Shown here one piece after another: positions 1 to 7,100 of a DNA stretch of 29,898 nucleotides. Source of the stretch: Desulfobulbaceae bacterium UBA2276 (GTDB lineage: Bacteria; Desulfobacterota; Desulfobulbia; Desulfobulbales; Desulfocapsaceae); the NCBI GenBank assembly GCA_002347085.1, contig DDWW01000027.1, forward strand, positions 1 through 29,898. The letters run 5' to 3'. How positions within the stretch are numbered: position 1 is the stretch's first letter; each line of letters begins with the position of its first letter. Below the pieces are notes generated by a model that was given only the letters and a program-made list of their open reading frames with translations, had not been told where the DNA came from and made no database searches. The position numbers and the translations under genes were made by a program.

Positions 1-245
1 TGTTTTTGTTACGTATACTTCCTGAGCATCAAATAAACAAGGTGTCAGATGGACTCTGGTCTTTCTCCCAAATTATGTCTCAGATCAAGTCTGAATAACT
101 CCACATCACACCATGTTGCCGACAACGCGACTGGCGCCGATGATCAATTTGCCAGCCGACCTTGCGAACTGCTCCTATTTTCCGCGACAGTAACAGATGC
201 TTTTTTAGTGGGTGAAGTTCATAGGTTGCACCATTTTGATCGATA
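1..245. other. Unassigned stretch, no gene recognised
   Basis: All frames here are short, and no family could be recognised. The plus-strand frames that cross it run antisense into the small membrane-protein gene at 246-395, so they are probably shadows. A short minus-strand reading around 115-175 looks mildly protein-like but is too short to name. The contig edge is close, so part of a gene may be cut off. Confidence 0.4.
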
Positions 246-395
246 TCAGGTTTCTGTTTCCGGGGCATTGACATTTTTTTGTTTTCTGAACAAGCGTTTG
301 CGCAGCCACCTGAGCCCCTCATACACCAGGCTGAGAATCACAAAGGTCGTGGTGCCGAAAAAAACCCAGGCAAGGCTGTTGGCCGAGTCATCCAT
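246..395 (-). CDS. Small single-pass membrane protein, 49 aa, unknown function
   Basis: This is a short minus-strand ORF with a good Shine-Dalgarno (GAGGAG, about 402-409 on the plus strand) roughly 8 bases before its ATG. The protein starts MDDSANSLAWVFFGTTTFVI. It has one hydrophobic segment (about residues 8-25), then a strongly basic stretch (RWLRKRLFRKQK, 29-40) and a polar tail. This is the pattern of a small inner-membrane protein with its C-terminus in the cytoplasm. The stretch VILSLVYEGLRWLRKRL loosely recalls the last helix of Ctr copper transporters, but the Met and Cys ligands are absent, so no function is assigned. No operon partner is visible. The clear RBS, membrane segment and basic stop-transfer argue for a real gene; its shortness is the main doubt. 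Confidence 0.6.
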   Translation of the reverse strand: MDDSANSLAWVFFGTTTFVILSLVYEGLRWLRKRLFRKQKNVNAPETET

Positions 396-531
396 TTTCT
401 ATACTCCTCAAATTCAAAAATAAATCTGCCCTCAACACACGCGAAACCTGATCCGGACAAGGCAGCAAGACCGGAATTTTTACATTTTTTTTGTTCATTC
501 TCAATAAAAAAATCACCACTGCCCGAATGCA

Positions 532-574
532 AATTCGGGTCAGAGTAAAGTTTAGCCTAATTGCTCTGGAGACC
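532..574. repeat. Palindromic element copy 1 (GGGTCAGAGTAA core), decayed right arm
   Basis: The left arm at 532-548 reads AATTcGGGTCaGAGTAA and matches the left arm of the element at 1898-1943 with one difference. The loop (TTTAGCCTAA) is also conserved, but the right arm (TTgCTCtGgagACC) is degraded. It runs straight into the MFS remnant at 572. Palindromes of this type resemble REP-like elements found dispersed in proteobacterial genomes; that link is inference. Confidence 0.7.
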
Positions 575-684
575 AGCGCCCTGCTGGTCGGAAGCGTGTG
601 CATGGCGGCCGCCCTCTTGGCCCTGACCAAGCTGGAGGAGACCTTTCATAAGGATCTGGAGAGTATTTCGAGGAGTTTCTGTAA
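572..684 (+). pseudogene. C-terminal remnant of an MFS transporter, copy 1
   Basis: The frame at 572 reads TSALLVGSVCMAAALLALTK followed by LEETFHKDL. This is the final transmembrane helix and tail motif typical of a group of MFS transporters. Nothing upstream belongs to such a gene; the palindromic element abuts it directly. Near the end the frame shifts by about two bases relative to the second copy (1948-2162), so the tail YFEEFL is lost from this frame although the DNA still carries it, with a TAA at 682-684. It is a decayed fragment, not a functional gene. Confidence 0.75.
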
Positions 685-840
685 GCCCTGACCAAGATCC
701 TCTCATCTTTTACAATTTTCATCTTTGGTTGGATTTGCGGCACGCCATGAAAAGGATATTGCCTGAGGCAATTGAGGAAAATCGTGTTTGAAGACCCGCC
801 ACCGGAACAAGAGTACCCAGAAAGGAGATGGGCTTTCATA
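685..840. other. Intergenic, no gene seen
   Basis: This stretch lies between the MFS remnant and the 3' end of thpR. It contains a perfect short palindrome, ATTGCCTGAGGCAAT at 758-772. It has no U-tract and no supported ORF. Minus-strand frames that cross it are antisense to the MFS remnant. Confidence 0.4.
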
Positions 841-1395
841 TCACGTCACGATGCGAGGCAGGATCAGGGGATAGCTGGCCTCAATCTGGTGAAGAGCCCC
901 ATTACCTGTCAAGACACTGGAATAGAGATGAAACATATTTACTGCAAAGTTGGGACTCACAAAGGAGGTATTGGCGGCCAGATAGCGGGCGACCCTTTCG
1001 GTCGACGTATTCCGCAGGCGGGCAATGGTCACATGCGGCGAAAATTTTTGTCCCTCCGATACAAACCCCAGCTCGACAAGGGCTAGTTCCACCTGGTTGT
1101 GCAAGGCTACCAAGGATTCAACAGGATCAACGCCTGCCCAGACGATTCGCGGTTGTGAGCGGGAGGAAAAGCAGCCAACGCCGGCCAGCCGAATCAAAAA
1201 AGATGGGCTTTTTATTTCGGAAAATCGTTCTTTAATCTCCTGAAAAACGTTGTCTTCGACCTCACCGATAAATCGCAAAGTAAGATGGATCTGTCCTTCC
1301 TTTACCCAGCGCGCATTCAGCAATCCTGAACAAATTCCTGTCAGCTCCTGCTTGACAACCGGGGGTAAATCAATGGCCACAAAAAGTCTGGGCAT
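841..1395 (-). CDS. thpR: RNA 2',3'-cyclic phosphodiesterase (ThpR/LigT, 2H family)
   Basis: At 184 aa the protein has the usual family length. It carries both catalytic signatures of 2H phosphoesterases: HLTL at residues 37-40, followed by RFIGEV, and HVTI at 121-124. The N-terminus MPRLFVAIDLPP is the typical first strand of this family. Known members hydrolyse 2',3'-cyclic phosphate ends of RNA to 2'-phosphate and can ligate tRNA halves in vitro; the protein is cytoplasmic. A GGAG motif lies about 9 bases before the ATG, which supports this start. Its neighbours are gene debris and a doubtful small ORF, so no pathway context is available. Confidence 0.93.
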   Translation of the reverse strand: MPRLFVAIDLPPVVKQELTGICSGLLNARWVKEGQIHLTLRFIGEVEDNVFQEIKERFSEIKSPSFLIRLAGVGCFSSRSQPRIVWAGVDPVESLVALHNQVELALVELGFVSEGQKFSPHVTIARLRNTSTERVARYLAANTSFVSPNFAVNMFHLYSSVLTGNGALHQIEASYPLILPRIVT

Positions 1396-1454
1396 GATGA
1401 TATCTCCGACCTGTTAGCAAATTTTCCACTTAATGGCCTGTTTAATTTCCAAGG

Positions 1455-1640
1455 TCAGTTCTTTATCTGGATTCTCTTTTGACCCCATGATAAATTATTT
1501 ATAACAACAGCGGAGACTCCTATTTTATATTCGGTCCGGCCCTGGTATTCAATATCAATATAATGTGTACGGATCAGCAGTCGGCAAGTTTTTGATCCTT
1601 TGTCGTTATTGTTATTAAAAACAAGATATCTCACACTCAT
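1455..1640 (-). CDS. Doubtful small ORF, hypothetical
   Basis: The ORF is about 61 codons long, starting MSVRYLVFNNNN. The ATG at 1640 has a close GAGAGG before it. A longer reading from a TTG at 1661 is possible but enters the duplicated HD-gene segment. No family was recognised. A second short minus-strand frame (MGSKENPDKELTLEIKQAIK, about 1406-1475) overlaps its end and could mean a frameshifted gene tail. The start lies exactly at the edge of the segment shared with 14155-14408, so the ORF may be a product of that rearrangement. It is listed with low confidence only. Confidence 0.25.
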   Translation of the reverse strand: MSVRYLVFNNNNDKGSKTCRLLIRTHYIDIEYQGRTEYKIGVSAVVINNLSWGQKRIQIKN

Positions 1641-1891
1641 GCCGCCTCTCGACATGAACAACCATTCTCAGGCACTAAGCCTATTCTAAAAAGACTTCTC
1701 ACTACCAGACAGAGTCCCTTTCCGACTGAGGCAGAACTCTTCCGCATGAACGATGAACAGCTCCATTTTTTTCAAAACTGGTTTCAGCACCATGTCTTTA
1801 CCTTCCAGGAACCTGACCCCTTGCACCAGCGCAGCTTGGACATGAAAGAGGAACACACCTTCCGTGTCTGCGCGGCCATTGCTCGGATTGG
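1638..1891 (+). repeat. Duplicated segment: partial copy of the HD-gene 5' region
   Basis: This segment aligns without gaps over its coding part with 14263-14408, and it continues upstream to about 14155. The upstream part is more diverged but clearly related; shared blocks include CTAAGCCTATTC and ACCAGACAG. In the coding part I count roughly a dozen differences in 146 bases, nearly all in the first half. The similarity stops abruptly at 1891, seven bases before the palindromic element. Confidence 0.88.
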
Positions 1892-1898
1892 AGTGTAA
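1746..1898 (+). pseudogene. Truncated 5' copy of the HD-domain phosphohydrolase gene
   Basis: It reads MNDEQLHFFQNWFQHHVFTF through KEEHTFRVCAAIARIG and then stops at TAA 1896-1898, giving 50 aa. The intact gene at 14263-15075 encodes 270 aa. The copy keeps the first metal-ligand His (residue 37) but lacks the HD pair and everything after it, so it cannot be an active phosphohydrolase. The break coincides with the left edge of the palindromic element at 1898. The recombination history is inference. Confidence 0.88.
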
Positions 1899-1943
1899 AT
1901 TAGGGTCAGAGTAAAATTTAGCCTAATTACTCCGACCCCAATT
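1898..1943. repeat. 46-bp palindromic element, best-preserved copy
   Basis: The left arm at 1898-1914 (AATTaGGGTCaGAGTAA) pairs with the right arm at 1927-1943 (TTACTCcGACCCcAATT), 17 bp with two mismatches around a 12-base loop. It sits between the truncated HD copy and the second MFS remnant. The shape fits REP or MITE-like elements mobilised in trans. No transposase is present in the window. Confidence 0.8.
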
Positions 1944-1947
1944 ATGA

Positions 1948-2162
1948 CCTTGGGCCATTTTCGTCACCGTGGCGGCCGAGCAGTTCAGTACCAACCTCCG
2001 GGCCACGGCCACCACCGTTCCCAATTTCGTGCGCGGCATCGTGGTGCCCATCACCAGTGCCTTACTGGTCGGGGCGTGTGCATGACGGTCGCCCTCCTGG
2101 CCCTGACCAAACTGGAAGAGACCTTTCATAAGGACCTGAACTATTTCGAGGAGTTTCTGTAA
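1948..2162 (+). pseudogene. C-terminal remnant of an MFS transporter, copy 2, frameshifted
   Basis: The frame at 1948 reads PWAIFVTVAAEQFSTNLRAT, then TVPNFVRGIVVPIT, a strongly recognisable C-terminal signature of an MFS transporter group. It then runs into SALLVGACA and a stop (TGA 2083-2085). A one-base deletion relative to copy 1 near 2073-2078 causes this. In the shifted frame the coding continues as VALLALTKLEETFHKDLNYF to TAA 2160-2162. About 20 residues normally expected between VVPIT and SALLVG also seem to be missing. The rest of the transporter (over 300 residues) is absent. Confidence 0.82.
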
Positions 2163-2398
2163 TTCCCTTTCGAAATCAAGCGTTAACTTTGTCGGCTGCG
2201 CTGTGCGGCGCTTGGTCGCAAAACTGTTATCGAAGACAGCCGTTGGCTTTCCGGATTGCTGCTTCCCCCAATTGGTGAATAGCTCGATTGAGAAAAATGA
2301 TGGAGATCTACTGTTATCAAGGCCTGTTACCCTAAAAACAAACTTCTTCAACTACTGTTTTCAGGTTTATCGTTTCTAATCCCCATCACCAAAAAACG
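2163..2398. other. Intergenic, no supported gene
   Basis: A minus-strand frame (from 2351 downward) reads through here but continues antisense into the MFS remnant and matches nothing I recognise. No plus-strand ORF is credible. Confidence 0.35.
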
Positions 2399-2443
2399 GG
2401 GAAGAGGTTGCATATAACCATTGGTTATATGCAACCTCTTCCC
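2399..2443. repeat. Perfect 21-bp inverted repeat with 3-base loop
   Basis: The arms at 2399-2419 and 2423-2443 are exact reverse complements around ATT. On the minus strand the hairpin is followed by CGTTTTTT (plus-strand A6 at 2391-2396), so it can serve as a Rho-independent terminator for leftward transcripts. It separates the decayed region from the lipoprotein unit. No intact leftward gene immediately upstream explains it, so it may also be a mobile-element relic. Confidence 0.75.
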
Positions 2444-2537
2444 TATGGCTATTAACAACTGTCACGACAATACTTTTTCAGCTAATTATTTTTAATAATC
2501 AAAATGATAGGTGACGTAACGCTGGATATAAAAAATC

Positions 2538-2553
2538 TGGCATAAGAATTGCT
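2538..2553 (+). promoter_or_regulatory. Sigma-54 type -24/-12 promoter
   Basis: TGGCATAAGAATTGCT matches the sigma-54 consensus (TGGCAC-N5-TTGCW) with exact GG/GC spacing and only C-to-T at one position. Transcription would start near 2564, leaving a leader of about 90 bases before the lipoprotein ATG at 2656. The upstream 100 bases are AT-rich, suitable for an activator site, but no enhancer site was identified. Confidence 0.6.
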
Positions 2554-2655
2554 GTAATAAAAATAGTGAATAATGGCACACGTCAAATCACAGCGAGCAC
2601 CTATAGCATTGGAGTTAAAAAAGAGAATGTATCAGTTAAAGACAGGAGGAACAAA

Positions 2656-3222
2656 ATGAAAAAGAATATCTTTATAACAGTGCTGATGCTTTTTGGATTG
2701 TCCTTGTTTTCGGGCTGCGCCTCTATGATGCACACATGGCCGGATCAGGAAAGAAGTGCAGAGAACAAAATGATTGTAATCCAGGAAAGGATCGGGGATG
2801 GCCTAAAAACCGGTGCACTTAGCCTTGATCAATCCCAGATATTTTTGACGACACTACAGGGTATACGAACTGACTATATGGAGCTGAGAGACAAAATTGT
2901 CTATCAGGAAGAATGGAACAACCTTCACAGAAGACTTGATATACTTGGAGAAAATATAAACCGTTCACTAACCCGGACCGCACAAATTGAAGACCCAAGG
3001 AATGGGGACACGATTGTCATACTCCAAAGGAGAATTGATGATGGAAGAATCAGCAGGCGCTTGCCTCCAACAGAGGAAAGGGAATTTCAGGCCAGATTAG
3101 ACTCCATTCGGAGAGAATATTTACGGATCACGGAAGGAGGCCGATCCGCTACACACGAAGAGAGAAGAGACATCTCCCGTCGACTTGATTCCTTGGCAAG
3201 GGATATAGATAGGTTCCTATAA
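2656..3222 (+). CDS. Lipoprotein with two related ~65-residue repeats, unknown function
   Basis: The gene encodes 188 aa. The start at 2656 is chosen because AGGAGG lies 6-7 bases upstream and because it places a signal peptide at the N-terminus; the frame itself is open from 2566. The lipobox is LFSGC with the acylated Cys at residue 21, so the mature protein should be membrane-anchored outside the cytoplasm. The mature part is charged and probably all-helical. Residues 41-104 (starting VIQERIGDGL) and 121-188 (starting VILQRRIDDG) share the pattern I-Q-x-R-I-x-DG, a Phe/Leu patch, I-R-x-x-Y and a closing helix with R-R-L-D. This points to an internal duplication. Its neighbours are a sigma-54 type promoter upstream and a CsbD-like gene 141 bases downstream, which suggests a stress-related role. 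I do not recognise a named family. Confidence 0.85.
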   Translation: MKKNIFITVLMLFGLSLFSGCASMMHTWPDQERSAENKMIVIQERIGDGLKTGALSLDQSQIFLTTLQGIRTDYMELRDKIVYQEEWNNLHRRLDILGENINRSLTRTAQIEDPRNGDTIVILQRRIDDGRISRRLPPTEEREFQARLDSIRREYLRITEGGRSATHEERRDISRRLDSLARDIDRFL

Positions 3223-3265
3223 AATTTTTGACAAAAAAGCGACAATCAAAAGAGAAAGAGGGGCT

Positions 3266-3318
3266 GCCACAGTTTTCATTACCAGGAGCTGGCCAAAAAC
3301 TGCTGTGTTAACTGTGGC
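3266..3318 (+). repeat. Inverted repeat between lipoprotein and csbD-like gene
   Basis: GCCACAGTT at 3266-3274 pairs with AACTGTGGC at 3310-3318, a perfect 9-bp stem with a long 35-base loop. There is no U-tract. It may be a regulatory site for the CsbD-like gene or a weak processing structure; nothing more can be said. Confidence 0.4.
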
Positions 3319-3363
3319 TGAAGTTTCAACCAGTCATATTAAAATCCTAAAGGAAAAAATACC

Positions 3364-3543
3364 ATGAAATCAAGCACTAAGGACCAAGCGGAAGGCAAGT
3401 TTCACCAAGTAAAGGGTAAGATCAAGGAGATAGCCGGGAAATTAAGTGATAATCCGAAACTGGAAGCGGAAGGCAGCAGTGAAAAGATAGCCGGTAAAGT
3501 TCAGGAAAAAATCGGTCAGGTTAAGAAGGTCTTGGAGAAGTAA
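3364..3543 (+). CDS. CsbD-like small stress protein, 59 aa
   Basis: The protein begins MKSSTKDQAEGKFHQVKGKI and continues with KEIAGKLSDNPKLEAEGSSE and KIAGKVQEKIGQVKKVLEK. The pattern of a short KG-x-x-K-E-x-x-GK motif, an 'NP-x-L-E-AEG' turn and a second 'K-x-x-G-x-Q-x-K-x-G' motif is characteristic of the CsbD family (Pfam CsbD). These are abundant, hydrophilic cytoplasmic proteins induced by general stress, with unknown biochemical activity. AAAGGA lies about 9 bases before the ATG. It follows the lipoprotein by 141 bases on the same strand, so co-transcription from the sigma-54 type promoter is plausible but not certain. Confidence 0.88.
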   Translation: MKSSTKDQAEGKFHQVKGKIKEIAGKLSDNPKLEAEGSSEKIAGKVQEKIGQVKKVLEK

Positions 3544-3590
3544 GGAGTGAAATGGTGCCGATTTTTGAGACAGATATTTCATCAGCTCTT

Positions 3591-3792
3591 TTAGGGGCCG
3601 TTAAGAAATAACCTTTAGGGTGCCTTGAAAAATGTGGATTTTTGTACAAAATCAAGGCATGCGAAAAATTTTACCGCAGGCATATAGCTGATATTCCGAG
3701 GATAAAATTTTGAGCATAACGCCGAGTTTGGGCGAAAAGACCATTTTTCAAGGCACCCCTCTACTTTTTATCCATTTCTTTACGGCCCCTTA
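3591..3792. repeat. 202-bp nested inverted-repeat element (MITE-like)
   Basis: The outer arms are 3591-3609 and 3774-3792 (17 of 19 bases pair, core AGGGGCCGT). The inner arms are 3618-3634 and 3742-3758 (17 bp, perfect, GGGTGCCTTGAAAAATG). The interior has no convincing ORF; the small plus-strand frame at 3710-3937 crosses the right arms and is not credible. A related outer-arm sequence recurs at 19921-19939, differing by one base from the reverse complement of the left arm. This indicates a dispersed family. No target-site duplication was obvious. Confidence 0.75.
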
Positions 3793-3962
3793 TGCCGTGA
3801 ATGATATTGGATTGTATGAGTTATTTTTGAACGACGGCTTTTTTCAGAAAGAATGCGGCACTCACTCTGCTGCAACTTGCAGACAGCTTCTTTGCCCTCG
3901 ACAAATCAATAGAGGAAGGCTTGTTGCGTTTTCATAACTAATGAGTATTAGTGCAAAAATTA

Positions 3963-3992
3963 TGCAGAAATAACATATTGATTATTTCTGCA
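3963..3992. repeat. 11-bp perfect inverted repeat upstream of ndvB
   Basis: TGCAGAAATAA at 3963-3973 pairs with TTATTTCTGCA at 3982-3992 around an 8-base loop. It lies about 170 bases before the glucan synthase start. It could be an operator or a weak hairpin; there is no U-tract. The rest of 3793-4159 holds no supported gene. A 36-codon open stretch at 3831-3938 (LLQLADSFFALDKSI) vaguely recalls UreF but has no start codon. Confidence 0.45.
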
Positions 3993-4159
3993 ATTCCGAT
4001 GAACCCCCCTTTCCATTGTTCAGGAAATAACATTCCTCCCCCCAAAATCTGGCAATTTACCCGGAACTGTTTCTCTTGTTCCTTTCTGAGTTTATTTCCG
4101 GCATGAGAAGTTCATCATGGCCGGGGACTCTGACCATTTAGCGAACAAAGGACGAAAAA

Positions 4160-7100
4160 TTGGGCGTTGGCATTCTCATTGGTTATTTCACACAACAAGA
4201 TCAAGCCCGGCAAGCACTCCGGAAACTCACAAAGTACGGGTTCAACCGCACCGCCCTGGTGCATAAGGATCCCGGTGGGACTGTCCATCTCGTCAATCTC
4301 TCCATCCAACGTCTTAGTCTCAGGATCACCTTGGCGGCCTGCCTGTTCGCAGGGATCGCCGCGATCGCTCCTTTCCTCCTCTATGGGCTGAAGTTGTTTC
4401 CACTCTGGAATATTTTCAGCTCTCTGGGGTTGATTTTTGCCGGTGCCGCCATCGGCGCGGCGGTGGCCTTCCTCTGGTTTCGACACTTTCTACAGACTAC
4501 TGATCCCGGAGACATCCGTGACCATAGCCGCTGGCTTCTGCCCGGAGAGTACGTCCTCATCCTGCGGGCTCCGGTTGCGTCGTTACAACGTCCGGTAACC
4601 CTGCTCCGGGAGATCGGGGATACGCCTCCGCCGCTGTTCGTCCTCTATCCCACGCTCGAGCGGCGCGTGCAAGAACGGGCAACCACGGTCAAGCTCTCCC
4701 CGTCCCAGATTCTGGAGCATGCCCAGCGCCACGCCGGCGAACAGCGGGTGGATCCCAAGCCGCAACACAGCACCGAACTCTTGGGGCGCCTCAAACAGTC
4801 GCGGCAATGGATCCGTCAGGTCTGCGCCGATCTCACCGCCGCCAGCAATCTCGAGCAAAAAACCACGCCGGCGGTTGATTGGATCCTTGACAACGAGTAT
4901 ATCCTGGAAGGGAATGCCCGCGATATCCTGCTCAACCTGCCCCGTCGTTTTTACCGGCAACTGCCCGTCCTCTCCAATGATCCCTACCATGGACTACCCT
5001 GCATCTACGGCCTGGCCAAGGATCTCGTCGCCCATACGGAGATGCGTCTGGATCGGGAGAACATCCTCGCATTTATTGAGGCCTATCAATCGGTCCGCAC
5101 CTTGACCAGCGGCGAACTGTGGGCGCTGCCGCAGATGATGCGCCTGGCCCTCATCGAAAGCATCCAGAGCCTGGCCGTGATCGCCCTGGCAGACTTGCGC
5201 GAACGGCAATTGGCCGACTTCTGGGCCAACCGGCTGATCACCGCCAATCGCCGCGACTCCAACCAGCTCTTCGTCGTCCTGGCGGAACTTGCCCAGGCGG
5301 AGCCCCAGCCCAGCGCCTATTTCGGGGTGCAACTGGTCGGCCTGCTCTACGACGAGGCGGCCGCCCTCTCCCCGGTGCAGAGCTGGCTTGAGCGCACGCT
5401 CAAAACCCCCATATACGACCTCAACCTGCAGGAACAGAACCGGCAGACCAGGGAGCAGTTGTCCTGCGGCAACGCATTCACCAGCCTGCGCCAGCTCGGT
5501 CAACTGGACTGGCGCGAGATCTTCGAACAACTCAACCGGGTGGAGCAATTGTTGCGCCTTGATCCGTCCGGCATCTATCCCCGGATGGATTTTGCCACCC
5601 GTGACTGTTGCCGCCGGGCGATTGAACAGCTCGCCCATGCCGCGATGCTGACGGAGGTCCAAGTCGCAGAACGGGTCATCGAGCTGGCAACGGCTGCAGG
5701 CACGTCGACCACCGATGAACGGCAGAACCACGTCGGCGCCTGGCTTGTCGGCGAGAAAAGGGCAACCATGGCCCGGCTGCTCACCTGCCGCGAGACCTGT
5801 CACTATCGCTTCCTGCAATGGACTTACAACCATCACAGCGCCGTTTATTTCCTGGGCATCGGCAGCGTCACCACCCTGCTGGTCGGGCTGATCGTCGCCT
5901 GGTCCCGGATCCCGGCATCCCCCGCCCTCCTTGCCGGACTGGTGCTGCTCCTGCTGGTGCCGGTCAGCCAGTTGGCAATCGAGGTGGTCAATTACCTGCT
6001 TACCCGTCTGCTGCCGACCTGCCCCCTGCCTAAAATGGATTTCGAGGAGACCGGCATTCCCGACGCCTTCCGCACCCTGGTGGTGGTGCCGATGATGCTG
6101 GTGGATGCGGAGACGATCCGGGCCGAGGTGGAGAAGCTGGAGATCCGCTACCTGGCCAACAAGGAGGCCAATCTGCTTTTCAGCCTCTTCTCCGACTACA
6201 CCGATTCCGACACCGTGAACCGCGAAGAGGACAGCGGTCTGCTCCAGCTCGTGCGCGAAAGCCTGGAAGAGCTCAATGCCCGCCATGGCGAGCGTTTTTT
6301 CCTGTTTCATCGCAAGCGTTCCTGGTGCGAATCGGAACAGCATTTCATCGGCTGGGAACGCAAACGGGGTAAACTCGAAGAGCTGAACCGCCTGATCGAC
6401 GGCACCCGCCCGGAAAACGCTCCCCGCCTGGTGGAGGTTGGCGATCCGGACCAGTTGGCGGACGTCCGTTTTATCATCACCCTGGACAGCGACACCCAGT
6501 TGCCGCACGCCACGGCCCGAAGGATGGTCGAGACCCTGGCGCATCCCCTCAATCTGCCCCGCTTTGATGAAGCGGGACGGGTCACGGCCGGCTATACCCT
6601 GATCCAGCCCCGGGTGAGCCCGACCCTGGCCAGCACCAGCGTCTCGATCTTCAGCCGCCTTTTTGCCGATGCGGTCGGGATCGACCCCTACTCCCAGGCC
6701 GTGTCCGATGTCTATCAGGATCTAAGCGGCGAAGGATCGTATCATGGCAAGGGGATCTACGACGTGCGCGCCTTCAGCCGCGTGCTGTCGGGGCGGTTTC
6801 CGGAAGAAAGGATCCTGAGCCACGACCTGATCGAAGGGGCCCACGTCCGGGTGGGACTGGCCAGCGACATTGAACTCTTTGATGAATTTCCGCAAGGCTA
6901 CCAGAGTTACAGCAAACGCACCCATCGCTGGATTCGCGGCGACTGGCAGATCGCGGGCTGGATTTTCCCCCGCGTTGCCACCGGCAGCGGTGGGCGCGGA
7001 ATCAATCCGCTTTCCCTGCTCAACCGGTGGAAGATCCTCGACAACCTGCGCCGCAGCCTCCTGCCCGCCACCAGTCTGGCCCTGCTGCTGATGGCCTGGC

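Noticed and set aside
1923..2351. 142-codon minus-strand frame
   Set aside because: Its C-terminal half is antisense to the MFS remnant and its N-terminal half matches no family I know.
3710..3937. 75-codon plus-strand frame
   Set aside because: It crosses the right arms of the 3591-3792 inverted-repeat element, has no ribosome site and resembles nothing.
3831..3941. Possible UreF-like fragment (LLQLADSFFALDKSI)
   Set aside because: It is only 36 codons, has no start codon and no urease gene nearby; the resemblance covers about eight residues.
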